DNA of 64,000 bases from Lamellibrachia satsuma (taxonomy: Eukaryota > Annelida > Polychaeta > Sabellida > Siboglinidae), in contig BSQZ01000036.1 of assembly GCA_033239005.1 (NCBI GenBank), positions 903,501-967,500 on the forward strand, given 5' to 3'. Shown here one piece after another: positions 1 to 11,639 of the stretch (position 1 is the first letter of the stretch; each line of letters begins with the position of its first letter). The position numbers were made by a program, and so were the translations under genes. The notes beneath the pieces were generated by a model. It saw only the letters and a program-made list of their open reading frames with translations. It was not told where the DNA came from and ran no database searches.

Positions 1-100
1 CGCCATCATTGCTGATCATGACGCTCCACAAATGGATGGTGGCGTGGAAGGCGGCGGTCACTATTCTGTTACAGAGATGCCAGCGTGCCGAGTCCTTCAT
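1..100 (-). CDS. possible exon at the window edge, unrecognised
   Basis: Reading the minus strand from the ATG at 98-100 gives 33 codons without a stop to the window edge. The ATG directly follows a TG-rich stretch ending in CACAG at 101-105, which would also serve as a splice acceptor. The other two frames of this strand hit stops within a few codons. The peptide is not recognised and is too short to assign. It may be the start of, or an internal exon of, a gene running off the left end, or chance. Confidence 0.2.
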   Translation of the reverse strand, partial: MKDSARWHLCNRIVTAAFHATIHLWSVMISNDG

Positions 101-105
101 CCTGT

Positions 106-2198
106 GTCACACAAACAAACAAGTTACACAGAACTGATTCAATGACACAGATCACACCCACACTTTGGTATTCTGCTGAGGAAAATTACAGAATCAACCA
201 ATTATATTTATCTCTGTTTGAGCGATACCCATTTTACCAGATGGTTGTACTCGTATATAAATGACGTATTCTTCTTGACTGCAGCATGCTTATCAAAATA
301 AATACATCCCTTGACAAGAAGGATGAACAGGGAAAGGATAAATAACAACATCACAAAATTCAAGCAGGTTACCAAAACAAAAGCCATTACCATTCAGCAG
401 CAATACTTATTTATTAGAAACCTATCAAAGTTTTTAATCTAATGTGACATTCTCCCCCCTCGCCACCATTCATCATTACAGTTTTTGTAATATATGTTCC
501 AGTCATGAATCCTATGTATTTCCAAGAGGACCATGACTGGCTTGCTTGCAAGGCGGTTATGTTTAGTTATGTGTCACGGATTTCGGTGGTGGTCCACGCA
601 AAACCAGGGGCGGGCCGTACTTAGATTAAGCTCAACATATGAGTGTAAGAAATTTCCACAAATGAAAAACAACACCAAAGTAATCAACATGAATATGTTT
701 ACAATGAATCAAAATCTAACTGAAATGGTGCAAATTAAATAATAGACATCAGTGTTAATAAATTCATCACAAGCAGAAAGGCGTATTTCACACTTATAAT
801 ACAATGTTCCGAAAACAAAAAAAAATAGTCACAGAAGCATGCCTTGTGACGCACAAAGTCAACAATACCCTTCGCGCATTCTGCTGGGTTGAGTAGAACG
901 ATAACTGATGTGGCCGTCGGTCGCATAATCTCAGCGGCAGCAGAATACGTTCGACCGCAGTGATGTCGAGGTTGTTGTCGGCTTGACGATAGTAGGCCAG
1001 ATGTCAATAGATCGTGGAGACGGCGATGTTTCATGACGACGGCTGATGCGGACGCTCTGATGTCACACACGGGGAAGACAGTTGAACGGTCAGCTTGACG
1101 TACAGTATGTCAGCCGGCAATATGTCGTGGAGACGGCTAACGTGTCGTGACGACGGCCAACGTGTCGTGACGATAGCTCGTGCGGACGCACTGGTGTCGC
1201 GCGCGCGGGGAAGGCAGTTGAACAGTCGGCTGAACGCTCTGTAAGTCGGCCGTCAACATGGAGACGACGAACGTGTCGTGGACGGTCCCATTACGTTGAT
1301 ACCCCTTTTAATATAATGTACCACGCCAAAAGCGAAAACATCATGGGTACAATTATTGCATAACCTGTTCATGCCCCATGCCTAACAATAAACTTCCAAT
1401 GTGGGCTCCCACACCACACTTGGATACTATTATTCCATAACTTGTTGATGCTATCCGTCTATATACACTCTAACATTTACCTCACCATATCCAGGAAAAT
1501 AGTTCATATAATAGCAATTCGTAGAAATTCGACATTATGACACCTACCTGTGTAAACACACAAAGTGGGGATAGGCAACAGCGATCCGATTGAAGTGATC
1601 CTTGATACTGTTTACTCTAGGTCCGCCAAAATTGTTTTTGGCTACCGCAACACCTGTAAAAAGACCTCAAGTAAAGGTACGTTGTTATACAGCACGCTAT
1701 CCAGTCCTTAGGATTGTTCAACGTGCTTACCATCGAGGTACCGAGATTAATGGTGATAACACAAGTCAAAATACAATCGTGAGATAGGACTGCCAATCAT
1801 TAATAATCGCACGTGCCCATTAAATTATATGCGCACATAGGCTTAGGTGGTTAGTCTTGATATCGAACAAAAAATTATATCCTACTGCCATGATTTGGCA
1901 TGTACCAACTAAAAATCAGCATAACTAAATAGATTACTGTAATTGTATTTAGTCTGAAAAATAAAATGATACTCTGTAATAAATAATATATCCGTATAAC
2001 ATGGATAGGTTATATTAATAAAATACATTCATGTTGTTTATAAAGAAATATGAATAATACTGTCATAGTGCCATGGAAACTGGATACGTAGATTCACGCT
2101 ACTTGAAGGTGTGCAAGTGTGCAAGTGCCAGACAATGCTTACGTCATTTGACGCAGCAGTGTCTCGGGAATGTCCGCAGGAGTTACGTAACACAGGCG
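106..2198. other. no gene seen; GC-richer degenerate duplication at about 955-1280
   Basis: No supportable coding region. Between about 955 and 1280 two degenerate, CpG-rich segments repeat the same words (GTCGTGGAGACGGC, GTGCGGACGC, GGGGAAG-CAGTTGAACGGTC), roughly 175 bp apart. The rest is AT-rich and holds only short chance open frames. Confidence 0.5.
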
Positions 2199-2870
2199 TC
2201 AAACACGGCGCACCTTGAAACATGCGTCCTGTTTACTTCGTACTTGATGGACAACACCCTGAGTGTCTTTGTACAAGATATTCCTATTGAAAGACCAACA
2301 GTCAGAAATCATTTCATTTTTTTCAAGTTCATACAGAAGTTCAGAACGAGTTTTCGTGAGGTCTTCATTCACAAATAAACGAAGGTTTAGACCCGAGACT
2401 GTATTGTGCTGTTTTAGGTTGATTCGAGCTCTGTATATAGCGTCCCTCCGACGTTCGCTATTTAGTGTAATAATTATAGTGCGTGGTCGCCCGCCATCCG
2501 TTTTAGGGCGGCCAATTCTGTGCGCTCGCTCAATCTCGTGAGACTGCAGGACTGGTGTTAACTTCATATGATCATTGACAATGTCTAGGATTGCATTTTC
2601 AATTTCACCAATACCTACAGATTCGGGCATTCCTTCTATTCTCAAATTGGATCTTCTAGGATATTGCTCGATGCTGTCGTTGGCCGATTCTAACAAGTCG
2701 ACTCTACTTTCAAGTGCTTTGATTTTCTCGTCCTTCTCTTTCACAGTTTGTTTTAGTTGCTCAGTCTGAGCTGCTAAGTAGTCTATTTTGTCAGCAATCT
2801 CTTGCGGGACCAGAGCTCGTTTCAATTGTTTTATAACATCACTGTCACTCAGAGTTTCAATAAAGGTAAG
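2199..2870 (-). mobile_element. non-LTR retrotransposon ORF1 (L1-type RNA-binding protein), 5'-truncated
   Basis: An open frame of about 220 codons on the minus strand reads through a heptad-rich coiled coil (AQTEQLKQTVKEKDEKIKAL), then a hinge with EQYPRRSNLRIEG, then an RRM-like region with RAHRIG, and then FVNEDLTKTRSELLYE. This order (coiled coil, RRM, C-terminal domain) is that of L1-type ORF1 proteins, which coat element RNA. The frame continues upstream of the first methionine-like codon (ETLSDSDVIKQLKRAL), so the start has been lost. No reverse transcriptase follows on the 3' side, so this is an isolated fragment. Its frame is intact, suggesting a fairly recent insertion. Confidence 0.85.
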
Positions 2871-2880
2871 TTTTAGAAGT

Positions 2881-4719
2881 TCATTTCAATACCTTCAAAG
2901 CGAGTAGCCTCTGACGAGCTTTATTGGAGATGCTTGGGCGGCATGATGTCTTATTGTCGTTGGTTACACGTCTGATAGGTGTGTCAAATGTGCATGTCCA
3001 AGATGGACGTTCAATATGGCAGCACGCTGAATCTGACAGACCCATAGATTATGTGCAAATCCACCCCCATCTTAGGGTATTGTGAATGTTTATATCACCA
3101 GATTCATCGTACGGATCGTTGGAAGTTCGATGCCATTAGATAACTTCATTATTTTCCGTCGCATTTGTAACAAGAGAACATCGTCACACGAGAGCTCAAC
3201 GAAACGCGGCCTGCTCCGTCCGACGTCATGAGTCGGACCATATATAAGTTAACGTTTCCGCCTGATTGTATCCCTACCAATATTATCTGGACAATATCCT
3301 TATCTTTAAATACATGAACACTATTCCGGAAATACTGTTTATCAGATAAAATATATCCTGGATATTGTTCTTCTACTGCTTTATATAATAGAATGTCTGC
3401 AAATTGTCCAGTTTCTGAGGTTTATTTTGACTGTCTTTGGACACGTATAATTGAATTACAGTTAGTAATGTATTATTTAAGCAGTCACATCAGTAAAAGA
3501 ATGAAATTTGCTGGCCCAGTAATTTGAGTTAATAAAAAAATTAAGGTGGCTCCTCGAATTTTACTATTAAATTCATGTGTCTCATGACCCTATTGTCTTA
3601 ACAACTTATGCTCCTATTGCATGCCATGATTTTGTCTATCCATTATACACTTTTGATTGGTCGATGTGTGTATAATTATTATAATTTGTATTTACAGATA
3701 TAAGAATTATTAGGAGTTGTTATTTTTTCTTAAATAAAAGCATTCCTCTTCACATAACAGGCGGATCCAGACTAACAACAAAGAGGTGCCCAGTTTTCCA
3801 ATAAAACACCAAGAATAAGAATATAGTTATCCATATTTCCACACAGACAGCACTTTCTAGAAAACAGCACAATGGAAGGTATATAAAAAAATTATTTTTT
3901 ATTACGTAACATTATATATACTAATTTACTTAAATATATAATGCTTGTAATTCAAAATCATCTCAATGTGACTTACCAAAGCCGTTACTGTGGATATACT
4001 GAAGGTGTGGTTCCACGTTCTCTATGGAGATGACCTTGAATGATGCCAAGGGCATCAAGCCAGGTTGTATGCTGATCATGTCATGGAAATTAGCTGTGTC
4101 CTAACCGTATCCATCCAGACTAATATGACTTTAGCTGTAATCATAATCAATGCTTCAATTTGGATTATTTGAAAAGAAAATCAAGCTTTCTCTTGTATAT
4201 TTTATCTTAAGTTAGACAACTGTGGATATAAGAGTGCTTAAATGCTATAAAAGTGACATAGTTATCATCATTAAAAAAATTAGAACAACACGCTTTTTCA
4301 ATGCCCCTACTAATATTTCCTTATTTTCTAGCATCAGAAACATGCACACTGTGTTTTATTTATCTGTTTTGTCACTGTTATAAGGCAAAGCATGTTAATC
4401 GTGATGACAAGTAAATATCAAGCTTTAGTTAGTTTTAATTATTACTACGAATATGGGTATATCAAGGACACATTAGCTATACAGTGACCTTAATATACAA
4501 ATTTCAACAACTGCTATATTTGCAAGATATTTATGAAATACACATCACAGTTTCATTCAAAAGATGACAATTAAAATATGATGAAACAACATCCTCATAG
4601 AAATAGCGAATTGCTGGTGCAATTTTGCACATTTGCATAACTTTGCATTTGTCCATATACTTATACAAAACTATCTCCGCTGCGACCCCCTAGAGACCAC
4701 TGATTGGCTGTCACGAGGA
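2881..4719. other. no gene seen
   Basis: AT-rich sequence without sustained open frames, recognisable splice-linked exons, tandem arrays or RNA genes. Confidence 0.5.
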
Positions 4720-5015
4720 GCCTTACCTGCCAGTTCTGTGTCATGGCATGTTAAATGCAGCCACCGTGTGATTTACCTGCCAGTTTGTGTCATGGCATGC
4801 CATACCCCGACCTTGCCTGTCACATTGAATGGAGCCAATGTGAGCGAAAAACTTTCCACGGTGAGAGATTTACCTGCAAGTTCTTTCATTGTATGCCACA
4901 CCCCGACCTTGCATGTCGTACTGAGAGCAGCAATCATGAGATATTTAACTGCCAGTTCAGTGTCCTGGTTTGCCACACTTTGACCTTGCCTGTCCTACTG
5001 AGTGCTGCGAGTTGA
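4720..5015. repeat. degenerate tandem repeat, four units of uneven length (about 45-105 bp)
   Basis: The phrase TTACCTGCCAGTT-TGTGTCATGGCATGCCACACCCCGACCTTGCCTGTC recurs at about 4727, 4771, 4869 and 4950 with substitutions and length changes. Short overlapping open frames here come from the repeat and are not convincing as protein. Confidence 0.6.
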
Positions 5016-6346
5016 TTGCCAATGAAGAACAGGTTGTTCATGACAAAATACATCTGGAATTTGCCTGCAGAGGGGAGAGAACACTTTTATTCAGTGAAGT
5101 AGCGCGACGTTTTCACCTTACACTAAGCACAAATTTGAATAAAACAGTTGTTTATGGACCTGCTAAATGGATATATTTAATCCACATAAAAGTACCTCTA
5201 TCAATTTAGTCGACTGGACTACAAAATGCAATTCAAATTATAATAAGAACAAATACAAAGCAGAGCGAAGTCCTATCTAATCCCATAAAGTGAACAATAG
5301 GGGAAGAACAATCTATAATGTTGTACTCCCTTTTAGTTTCATCAACTACAGTTTTGAGCTATGGGCGGTATGAAACATTTGTGCTTGGCGAAATAGATTT
5401 GTACTTAGCAGAGACCGAAAACCACATAATAGCGCCCTGGTATGTGCCATGGAACTAAAGCACTGAGGTATCAAATTTAGGCAAAACTATAGTTATAATG
5501 GTGAAATCGAGGTACACAAGTCCCCTATAATTTGACTATTGCAAGTCACTGCTAAACAATGTTGCTAAAAAGTACTTGGCTAAGGCCTAAGCTCGAAGGA
5601 GTACATAATTGTTTGGCATGTGTTGTAATCAAAGCCCCTCGTTTCTCAACATCACTTCCTGTACTTAAACAGCTCCACTGCCTTCTGGTTGTGTATTGAA
5701 CCAAATTAGCTACCATTATGTATTGTGCCCTTTCTACACAACAACCACCCTACTTGGTTAGTTTCTTGCATTTTTCAGATATCCCTAGGAATCTAAGATC
5801 ATCTGTGCCACAACAACTTTTTGTCCCCAAAACTAATATTGACATTGACAAATGTGTTTTCTCTACTTTGCAGCACGGGTCATATTGAGTCACATGCAAA
5901 TTTCCAGGTTAAAAAATAAACAATCAAAACAAGCACCATCGTACGATGAATCTGTATATTTCATCCAGTATAGCAATTATACAATGATTATTTCCTAAGT
6001 AAAAAATGTCAGCAACCAAATGTTTTGTCTAAGTGCTGAAACATTCGGTTATCTATTTCCGCTTCTGCACATATGACTTCTGTGCCAACCTGATATTTCA
6101 ACAACAAAAGGTTTCATTACAGCACCTATGAGCTTAGATTCCTGGGGACGCAGGCGCATTAAGTTCACTATATTATCATTATCACGTACCACAGTGATCT
6201 ACGAAATAATCATTAGCAATTATTTGTAGAACGTTCATCTGCATGTAGAGCTTATCAATTTATGGCAGACAATTTGCACACAAGTATTGGGACAAGCATT
6301 CTTCATGTTATTTGTCTCCAATAGTTAAAACATATTTTGAATATTC
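5016..6346. other. no gene seen
   Basis: Low-complexity AT-rich DNA with no supportable gene, RNA or mobile element. Confidence 0.45.
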
Positions 6347-6474
<128 letters not shown>

Positions 6475-6501
6475 CTAATTAATGGATAGTGTGTGTTGCA
6501 G

Positions 6502-8112
6502 GGGGAAAGTTGTGTTTTGTGGCAAAAGGAGGTCTGCGGTTGGTGCTGTGCAGCTGTACTGAGATCGAGGCAGCACTTAGAGAGTGCCACGATGATCCGG
6601 GAAATGGGGGTCATCGGGGCGTGATGGTTACTTTGAAAAAACTGGAGGTCACCTACTACTGGACTACGATGGCAAAAGATGTGATATATTGGGTAAGTTA
6701 AACATACTATCTTTATAAATGTAATTGGAGTGCAAATTGCCATAACAGCATGAGTGATATGTTAAGCCTGTGTAGTGTTACAGAGAATGTGCCACTATGT
6801 CATAACTTTATTGTACTTTGCTAGTGCTGGTGAAACTATTACATCATCGGGTAATGACGTCAACAATTTAGCATTGTGATTATTTATTTTCAGGCTTTCA
6901 GCGATTAAACTCGCATTCTGTGTTATATAATTTGCGAATTGTGAATTTATCAAAATGTCTTCTGATTCATTCTTTCAGTGATTAAACTTGCATTCTGTGT
7001 AGCATAATTTTTATAGTGAATTTAACAAAATGTCTTCTGATTCTTTTCTATTTCACATCGTAAGTGAAAGCGTGCCCGCAGTGCCAGCACATGCACAAAA
7101 TGAAGACTGTGGCTCCCGAGCTTCAGCTCATCAAAACAGATGGTACCTGGGATGTAGTAGGTATCGACCTGATGGGGCCTTACTTCGAAACAGAACGTGG
7201 CAGTAAATACATTTTCACTGCAACTGATTTGTTTTCCAAGTTTGTCTTCGCAGGGCCGATTAATGTACTAATAGCACTGCACAGTTCTGTTTGGCTTTCA
7301 ATCATATTGTGTGTCCACTCCTATATGCACGGTTTATTACTGACCTTCACACATCCATTTATGGACATGGTAAATGACACTATAGGCTAACTTTGTTATC
7401 AGCCCTCACTGTAACCAATTGAACTGACTTTCTTCAAATACTATTGCATTTATATTTTATGCATTATGCAGTCTCTTTTCTATGGTACTGTACATCTGAC
7501 GGTGTTAACATTGGCGCTGTTTTGGGCAATATTATCTACCTTCCTGGCTTCCCTTGGACGTATGCTTTATATGTGGATTACAGTATATGTATCTGTCATG
7601 GCAAATGTATGAAGTGGAAATGTACAATAATGTTCAATGATGAATTCTGATTGACAATGACAGAGCAAAGCTGCAGGGGATGTCAGTGCTGCCATCACTG
7701 ACCTCTTCTATTCCTACGGGCCGCCACAACGCGTCCTGAGCGACCAAGGTCGTGAATTTATAAATGAGATATGGCACAAATACACAACTGAATTTGCTTT
7801 CAGCCCAATAACATTGTTTTCATTTCAAGTAAAATTGAATCCACAATTTATCATTGCCGATTAGAACAACGAGATGACTTATTATATGTGAAACTACATT
7901 ACGTTGGATTGATGCATTATAAAAAAAATTATGTGGATTATGTATGTTGTCCATGCTAATCAAGCTATCTTATCGTTGTTTATCGTGCAGTAATTGATTA
8001 CGGTTTTCTGTTGTCAGCTCAATGATCACATCTTGAAGGCATTTGGGGTGCGCCGCTCCGTAACATCAGCCTACCATCCGGCCTGTAACGGGCAAGACGA
8101 ACGCACAAACAG
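6502..8112 (+). pseudogene. decayed DDE integrase with introns (Ginger/GIN-like)
   Basis: Four plus-strand segments rebuild a retroviral-type integrase. Segment 6502-6692 carries the two histidines (ECHDDPGNGGHRG) and 7064-7264 the CPQC of an H2C2 zinc finger, then GIDLMGPYF with the first catalytic Asp. Segment 7674 to about 7785 has SDQGREF (second Asp), and 8018-8112 has AYHPACNGQDERTN (catalytic Glu). Segments 7064-7264 and 7674 onward join in phase across a GT-AG intron. The join 6692 to 7064 is off by one phase. The donor expected after REFINE reads ATATGG instead of GT. A TAA follows soon after the catalytic Glu. Intron-bearing integrases of this type are known in Ginger DNA transposons and domesticated GIN genes. 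The defects suggest decay, although an undetected exon could rescue part of it. Confidence 0.7.
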
Positions 8113-8602
8113 GTCAATTGGTGCCGCAATTTAAAAATACATAAACACGTAAGTATTCTGTAAGTGAAACCATTAATGAAAAATTCTACAACTATGATTT
8201 AAAGATGTCATGTTGTTATAGACCTTCATTCATTTTGCTTACAAAAAATCGTAACAAAATTAAATTAATAAATTGTTTAATTATAAGTTTTGAACTTAAA
8301 TTGTGATGCACTAATAATTTCTTCATTCCCTGTCTTCGGGGTGAGGCTACCTTGGATATATCAATACTCTGCTGAATCAAGTAGAAGAATGGTGGATATA
8401 AGTAGTATTGAATGACTGAGAAAGGTTTGGCAATAAATCGTATTGTATACATTTAATTTGCACAGAATATGTATGCTGAATGCAACTTTCCAAACCTTGT
8501 TTGGATGGCATTATTATTCCCAGAGATATCCTATTTGTAAATTGTATTAATTTTTTTTCTGCCTTTACAGATTCAAGAAAACATCAGCTGCTGCACTCGT
8601 TT

Positions 8603-8722
8603 CGACTACCACCCGCCCAGCTGCTGCAATCGTGACGACTACCACCCGCCCAGCTGCTGCAATCGTGGCGATTACCACCCGCCCAGCTGCTGCAATTGTT
8701 ACGACTACCGCCTGCCCAGCGA
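8603..8722. repeat. 30-bp tandem repeat, about 3.5 units
   Basis: Unit CGACTACCACCCGCCCAGCT plus CTGCAATCGTGA, repeated from about 8607. The length is a multiple of three and one frame reads a Thr-Arg-Pro-Ala repeat, as in a linker between protein domains. It lies between the integrase remnant and the Ulp1-like remnant and follows a polypyrimidine-CAG acceptor at 8570. Confidence 0.7.
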
Positions 8723-8834
8723 TGACTGCCTCACTGCTGCCAGTGCCAACCAAGAGGCCACACATCAAAAACGCTAAGGTTGTGGGTTCGTCAAAACAGC
8801 AGCGTGTGGACTTCGTTTTAGAAGAGTTCAGTAT

Positions 8835-9295
8835 GCTGACAGACGACCACTACAATTGCTGAAGAAGTAATTTCCCGGAATGGCCGGCTTGCAAAACCCA
8901 GTTCTCGGTGCCGTTCTGCAGTTCGCTGTTGCGAGTGGACCGTTTGTGCAGGTACTGCATGATGGAGAACTGCACTGGGTGACTGTCGCCACTCCACCAC
9001 CCCATGTGGATGCAGATGTCATTGTTTATGACTCGCTCAACAGAAGTGTCAACATGCACTGCAAAATGCAGATTGCATCACTGCTGTCAACAACACACTC
9101 AACAATCAGGTGTGTTGTTGACACCAGTCAGCGACAGAGTGGGACTTTGACTGTGGGCTCTACGCCATTGCAGCAGCGACATCTGTGTGTTATGAGGAAT
9201 TCCCCAGTGGCGAGTACGATCAGGCTGCAATGCGTGGACACTTGCGAACCTGCATTGAACGTGGTGTCATGACACACTTCCCAAGCAGCATGAGG
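8835..9295 (+). pseudogene. broken Ulp1-like (C48) cysteine protease domain
   Basis: The frame through GLQNPVLG, VLHDGELHWVTV and DVIVYDSLNRS resembles the Ulp1-like protease tails found on many invertebrate transposon proteins. His is in ELHW and Asp in VYDSL. The Cys is in DCGLYAIAAATSVCYEEFP but in another frame, so a frameshift lies near 9135-9150. An in-frame TAA at 8868-8870 interrupts LLKK-FPGMAGLQNP where the family usually has Gln. The domain ends near GVMTHFPSS. A protease of this family would cut ubiquitin or SUMO-like peptides; with these breaks this copy is very unlikely to be active. It is probably the C-terminal part of the integrase element upstream. Confidence 0.7.
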
Positions 9296-9757
9296 TTAGA
9301 CTTAATGTATAACTTAATAATTTTAGCCATTGCCATGATATTGAAGAGTACGGGTGTTAGTTCACACATGCATTTATATAACGCGAGTGGGATCTTTAAT
9401 TTCCCTTGGAATAAACAGTAGATGTAAAATATATGCATATGATAATTATACATGTGTACTTATATATTCAATGTGGTTGAAATATATTGAAAGATACTGG
9501 TATAGTTTAGATGTTTTCATGTAGGAAATTGTTGACAATTTATGCTGATTCTTTTGGTTGGATAGGCTGTAATATTTTCACCAAAATATAATAAAAACCA
9601 CATTCTCTGATATTATACATACTCAGCAAATGTTTCACTTTGTTTGGATAGGTCTGCAGACACATGTGCACATCGGCACATTCTCACAGAAAAAGTGCTA
9701 CGTTAAGGTAAATGTCTGTTTTATAGTTTGGTGTTTTATCGTTTTCATAACACAATA

Positions 9758-10298
9758 CAGTAGTACCTGCCTTCAACGGACACTTCTGTATCCAAGCAAA
9801 AGTGTCCCTACATGGCAGGTGTCCCGTCATCGGAGGGACAGGCATGGCGGAGTGGAGGGCTGAAATAAGGCGCGTTAGGTGTTCCTATGTCTGCCACCAG
9901 GGTGCTACTAACCAACAGCGATCGCCGCCCGCTGCTCCAAATCCAGGTGTGCTTGCAGCACTGTCTTATATGGCAATATGCAGTTTATAGAGCTTATTAA
10001 ACGAGTCAACTACCATCAGCGTGTATTATGTTTAAATGTCACACCCTGTTTAATCGTTAACTGAACTAATAGGCCTACGAATCGAAAATAATAACCTGGA
10101 TTTGAGCATTGAAAATAATGATTACTGTCCGCCTTAGCAGGGACAGAAAACCAAAATATCCTGTCCGCTGTCCGCGTTCACCAGGTGTCCCCTCATCAGA
10201 GGGACATTAACATGGTAAAACAGTCCGTACATTGAGAAAGTGTCCCACCAAAGCAGGTGTCCGCTCATCGGAGGGTCCGTTGAAGGCAGGTACTACTG
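9758..10298. mobile_element. pogo/Tigger-type MITE, 541 bp
   Basis: Perfect 24-bp terminal inverted repeats begin CAGTAGTACCTGCCTTCAAC and lie between TA dinucleotides at 9756-9757 and 10299-10300, as expected for Tc1/mariner-pogo insertion. Words of the type CAGGTGTCC-TCATCGGAGGGACA recur inside both arms. There is no transposase coding. The core at 9869-10108 is shared with the element at 42258-43256. Confidence 0.9.
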
Positions 10299-10751
10299 TA
10301 GTGAGAAATTATTGTTCTTGTCATTATGACTAAAATGTCTGTGCATCATTATGCAGGCGATTTCCAAACAAACAGATCACATGTGCTTAGGTACGTATCC
10401 TAATTAAAGGTGCTTAATCAATTTGTTTTTTGTTTTGGTGCATTTTTGTCCAATTCAACAACAGGAATAAATATCGGGCTTTTGACATGCCGCGATAACG
10501 CACTTTGCTGAAAGTGATCATTTTTGCACCGATAAACCTGATAACGAGTTGATGCAGTTTTTGTTTGCAGACAAATTGTTGTTTTGTTGTTGCAAATTAG
10601 ACTTAAGTTTATGTTCATCTAATCTTTTGTTGTGACGGGTCACTTTAACGGTCATTCTGTTGCATGTTTAGTTTAAGACCACAGATTTTTGTAGTATGTT
10701 TTTGACAGATAGGTAAGTACTATCCAACATTCTTCTTTATAACTATAAATA

Positions 10752-10928
10752 CAGTCAACCTTGCATACGTCGGACTCGCCTAAGTCATATCTTCGCTCAG
10801 CTTGGACAGAAACGGTTGACTTGTAATGTATTTATTTCCCATACGAAATCTATGTCTAAGTCGGATCTTCACCTAACTCGGATTAAATCGCTTGGTCCCT
10901 TTGATTCCGACTTATGTTAGGTTTACTG
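10752..10928. mobile_element. small pogo-type MITE, 177 bp
   Basis: The left end CAGTCAACCTTGCATACGTC and the inverse of the right end CAGTAAACCTAACATAAGTC form imperfect inverted repeats. TA precedes the left end; the right flank reads TC, so the target duplication is mutated on one side. Internal words (AAGTCGGATCTTC, AACTCGG) repeat the terminal sequence. Confidence 0.75.
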
Positions 10929-11151
10929 TCAAGTCTACACTTGTCAAGGGCTAGAAATACATCAAATAATCTACTTGTCCGCAGGCAGTTATAATAAAAA
11001 AAGACATTTTCTGACAACTGGTATTAATTTAGAGCCCAGCGTTTGTAGTGAATTATCTAATACAGTGTGCAAATGATTTCTTTAAAGCTGTTTGTTTTCA
11101 GTATTGTCATCTGTTCTTTTACATGTACAAATCCCATGATTTTTTTTCAGA

Positions 11152-11614
11152 TTTCCTTTCACTGGACGATGACTTGGTGGAGTGGAATCCTGACAAAGTT
11201 GCCCCACATGTACAAGAGGCCTACGCTCTCGTTACAACATGCACAAAGAGACAGTTTGCTTAAGACAATAATGGTAACCGTAAAATGGCAAATTCAAACA
11301 CTTCATAACTTGGCTAATATTTAATGGATTTTGATGAACTTTCCATAAATTTTAGTATGGACATCTATCATGCAAATTATATATTATATCGTCCCTAATT
11401 GATTTGCATAACCCTCATTTTCATATCCAAATGTAGAAATGTGACTATTAAAATACATGTCTGCCAATGTCACTCTATAATACAGCAGTCACATATTAAT
11501 GGAATTTTGCAGGGTTTTAAATTATAAGATGTTAAATTTTTATATGTGTTTACAGGTGAGGGACATTATGCTCAGCGACCTTCATGACATGTTCACATTC
11601 CAAGAACCCAAGTA
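11152..11614 (+). other. two exon-like segments, unrecognised
   Basis: A T-rich tract plus CAG (about 11138-11150) is followed by an open segment containing LSLDDDLVEWNPDKVAPHVQ. A second one, after an ACAG at 11555, reads VRDIMLSDLHDMFTFQEP and ends at a GTAAGT near 11612. The codon choice looks protein-like, but the first segment meets TAA at 11261 and I recognise no family. They may be remnants of the same decayed gene as the integrase, or of another. Confidence 0.3.
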
Positions 11615-11639
11615 AGTTAGCTATTATAATATATATTAT

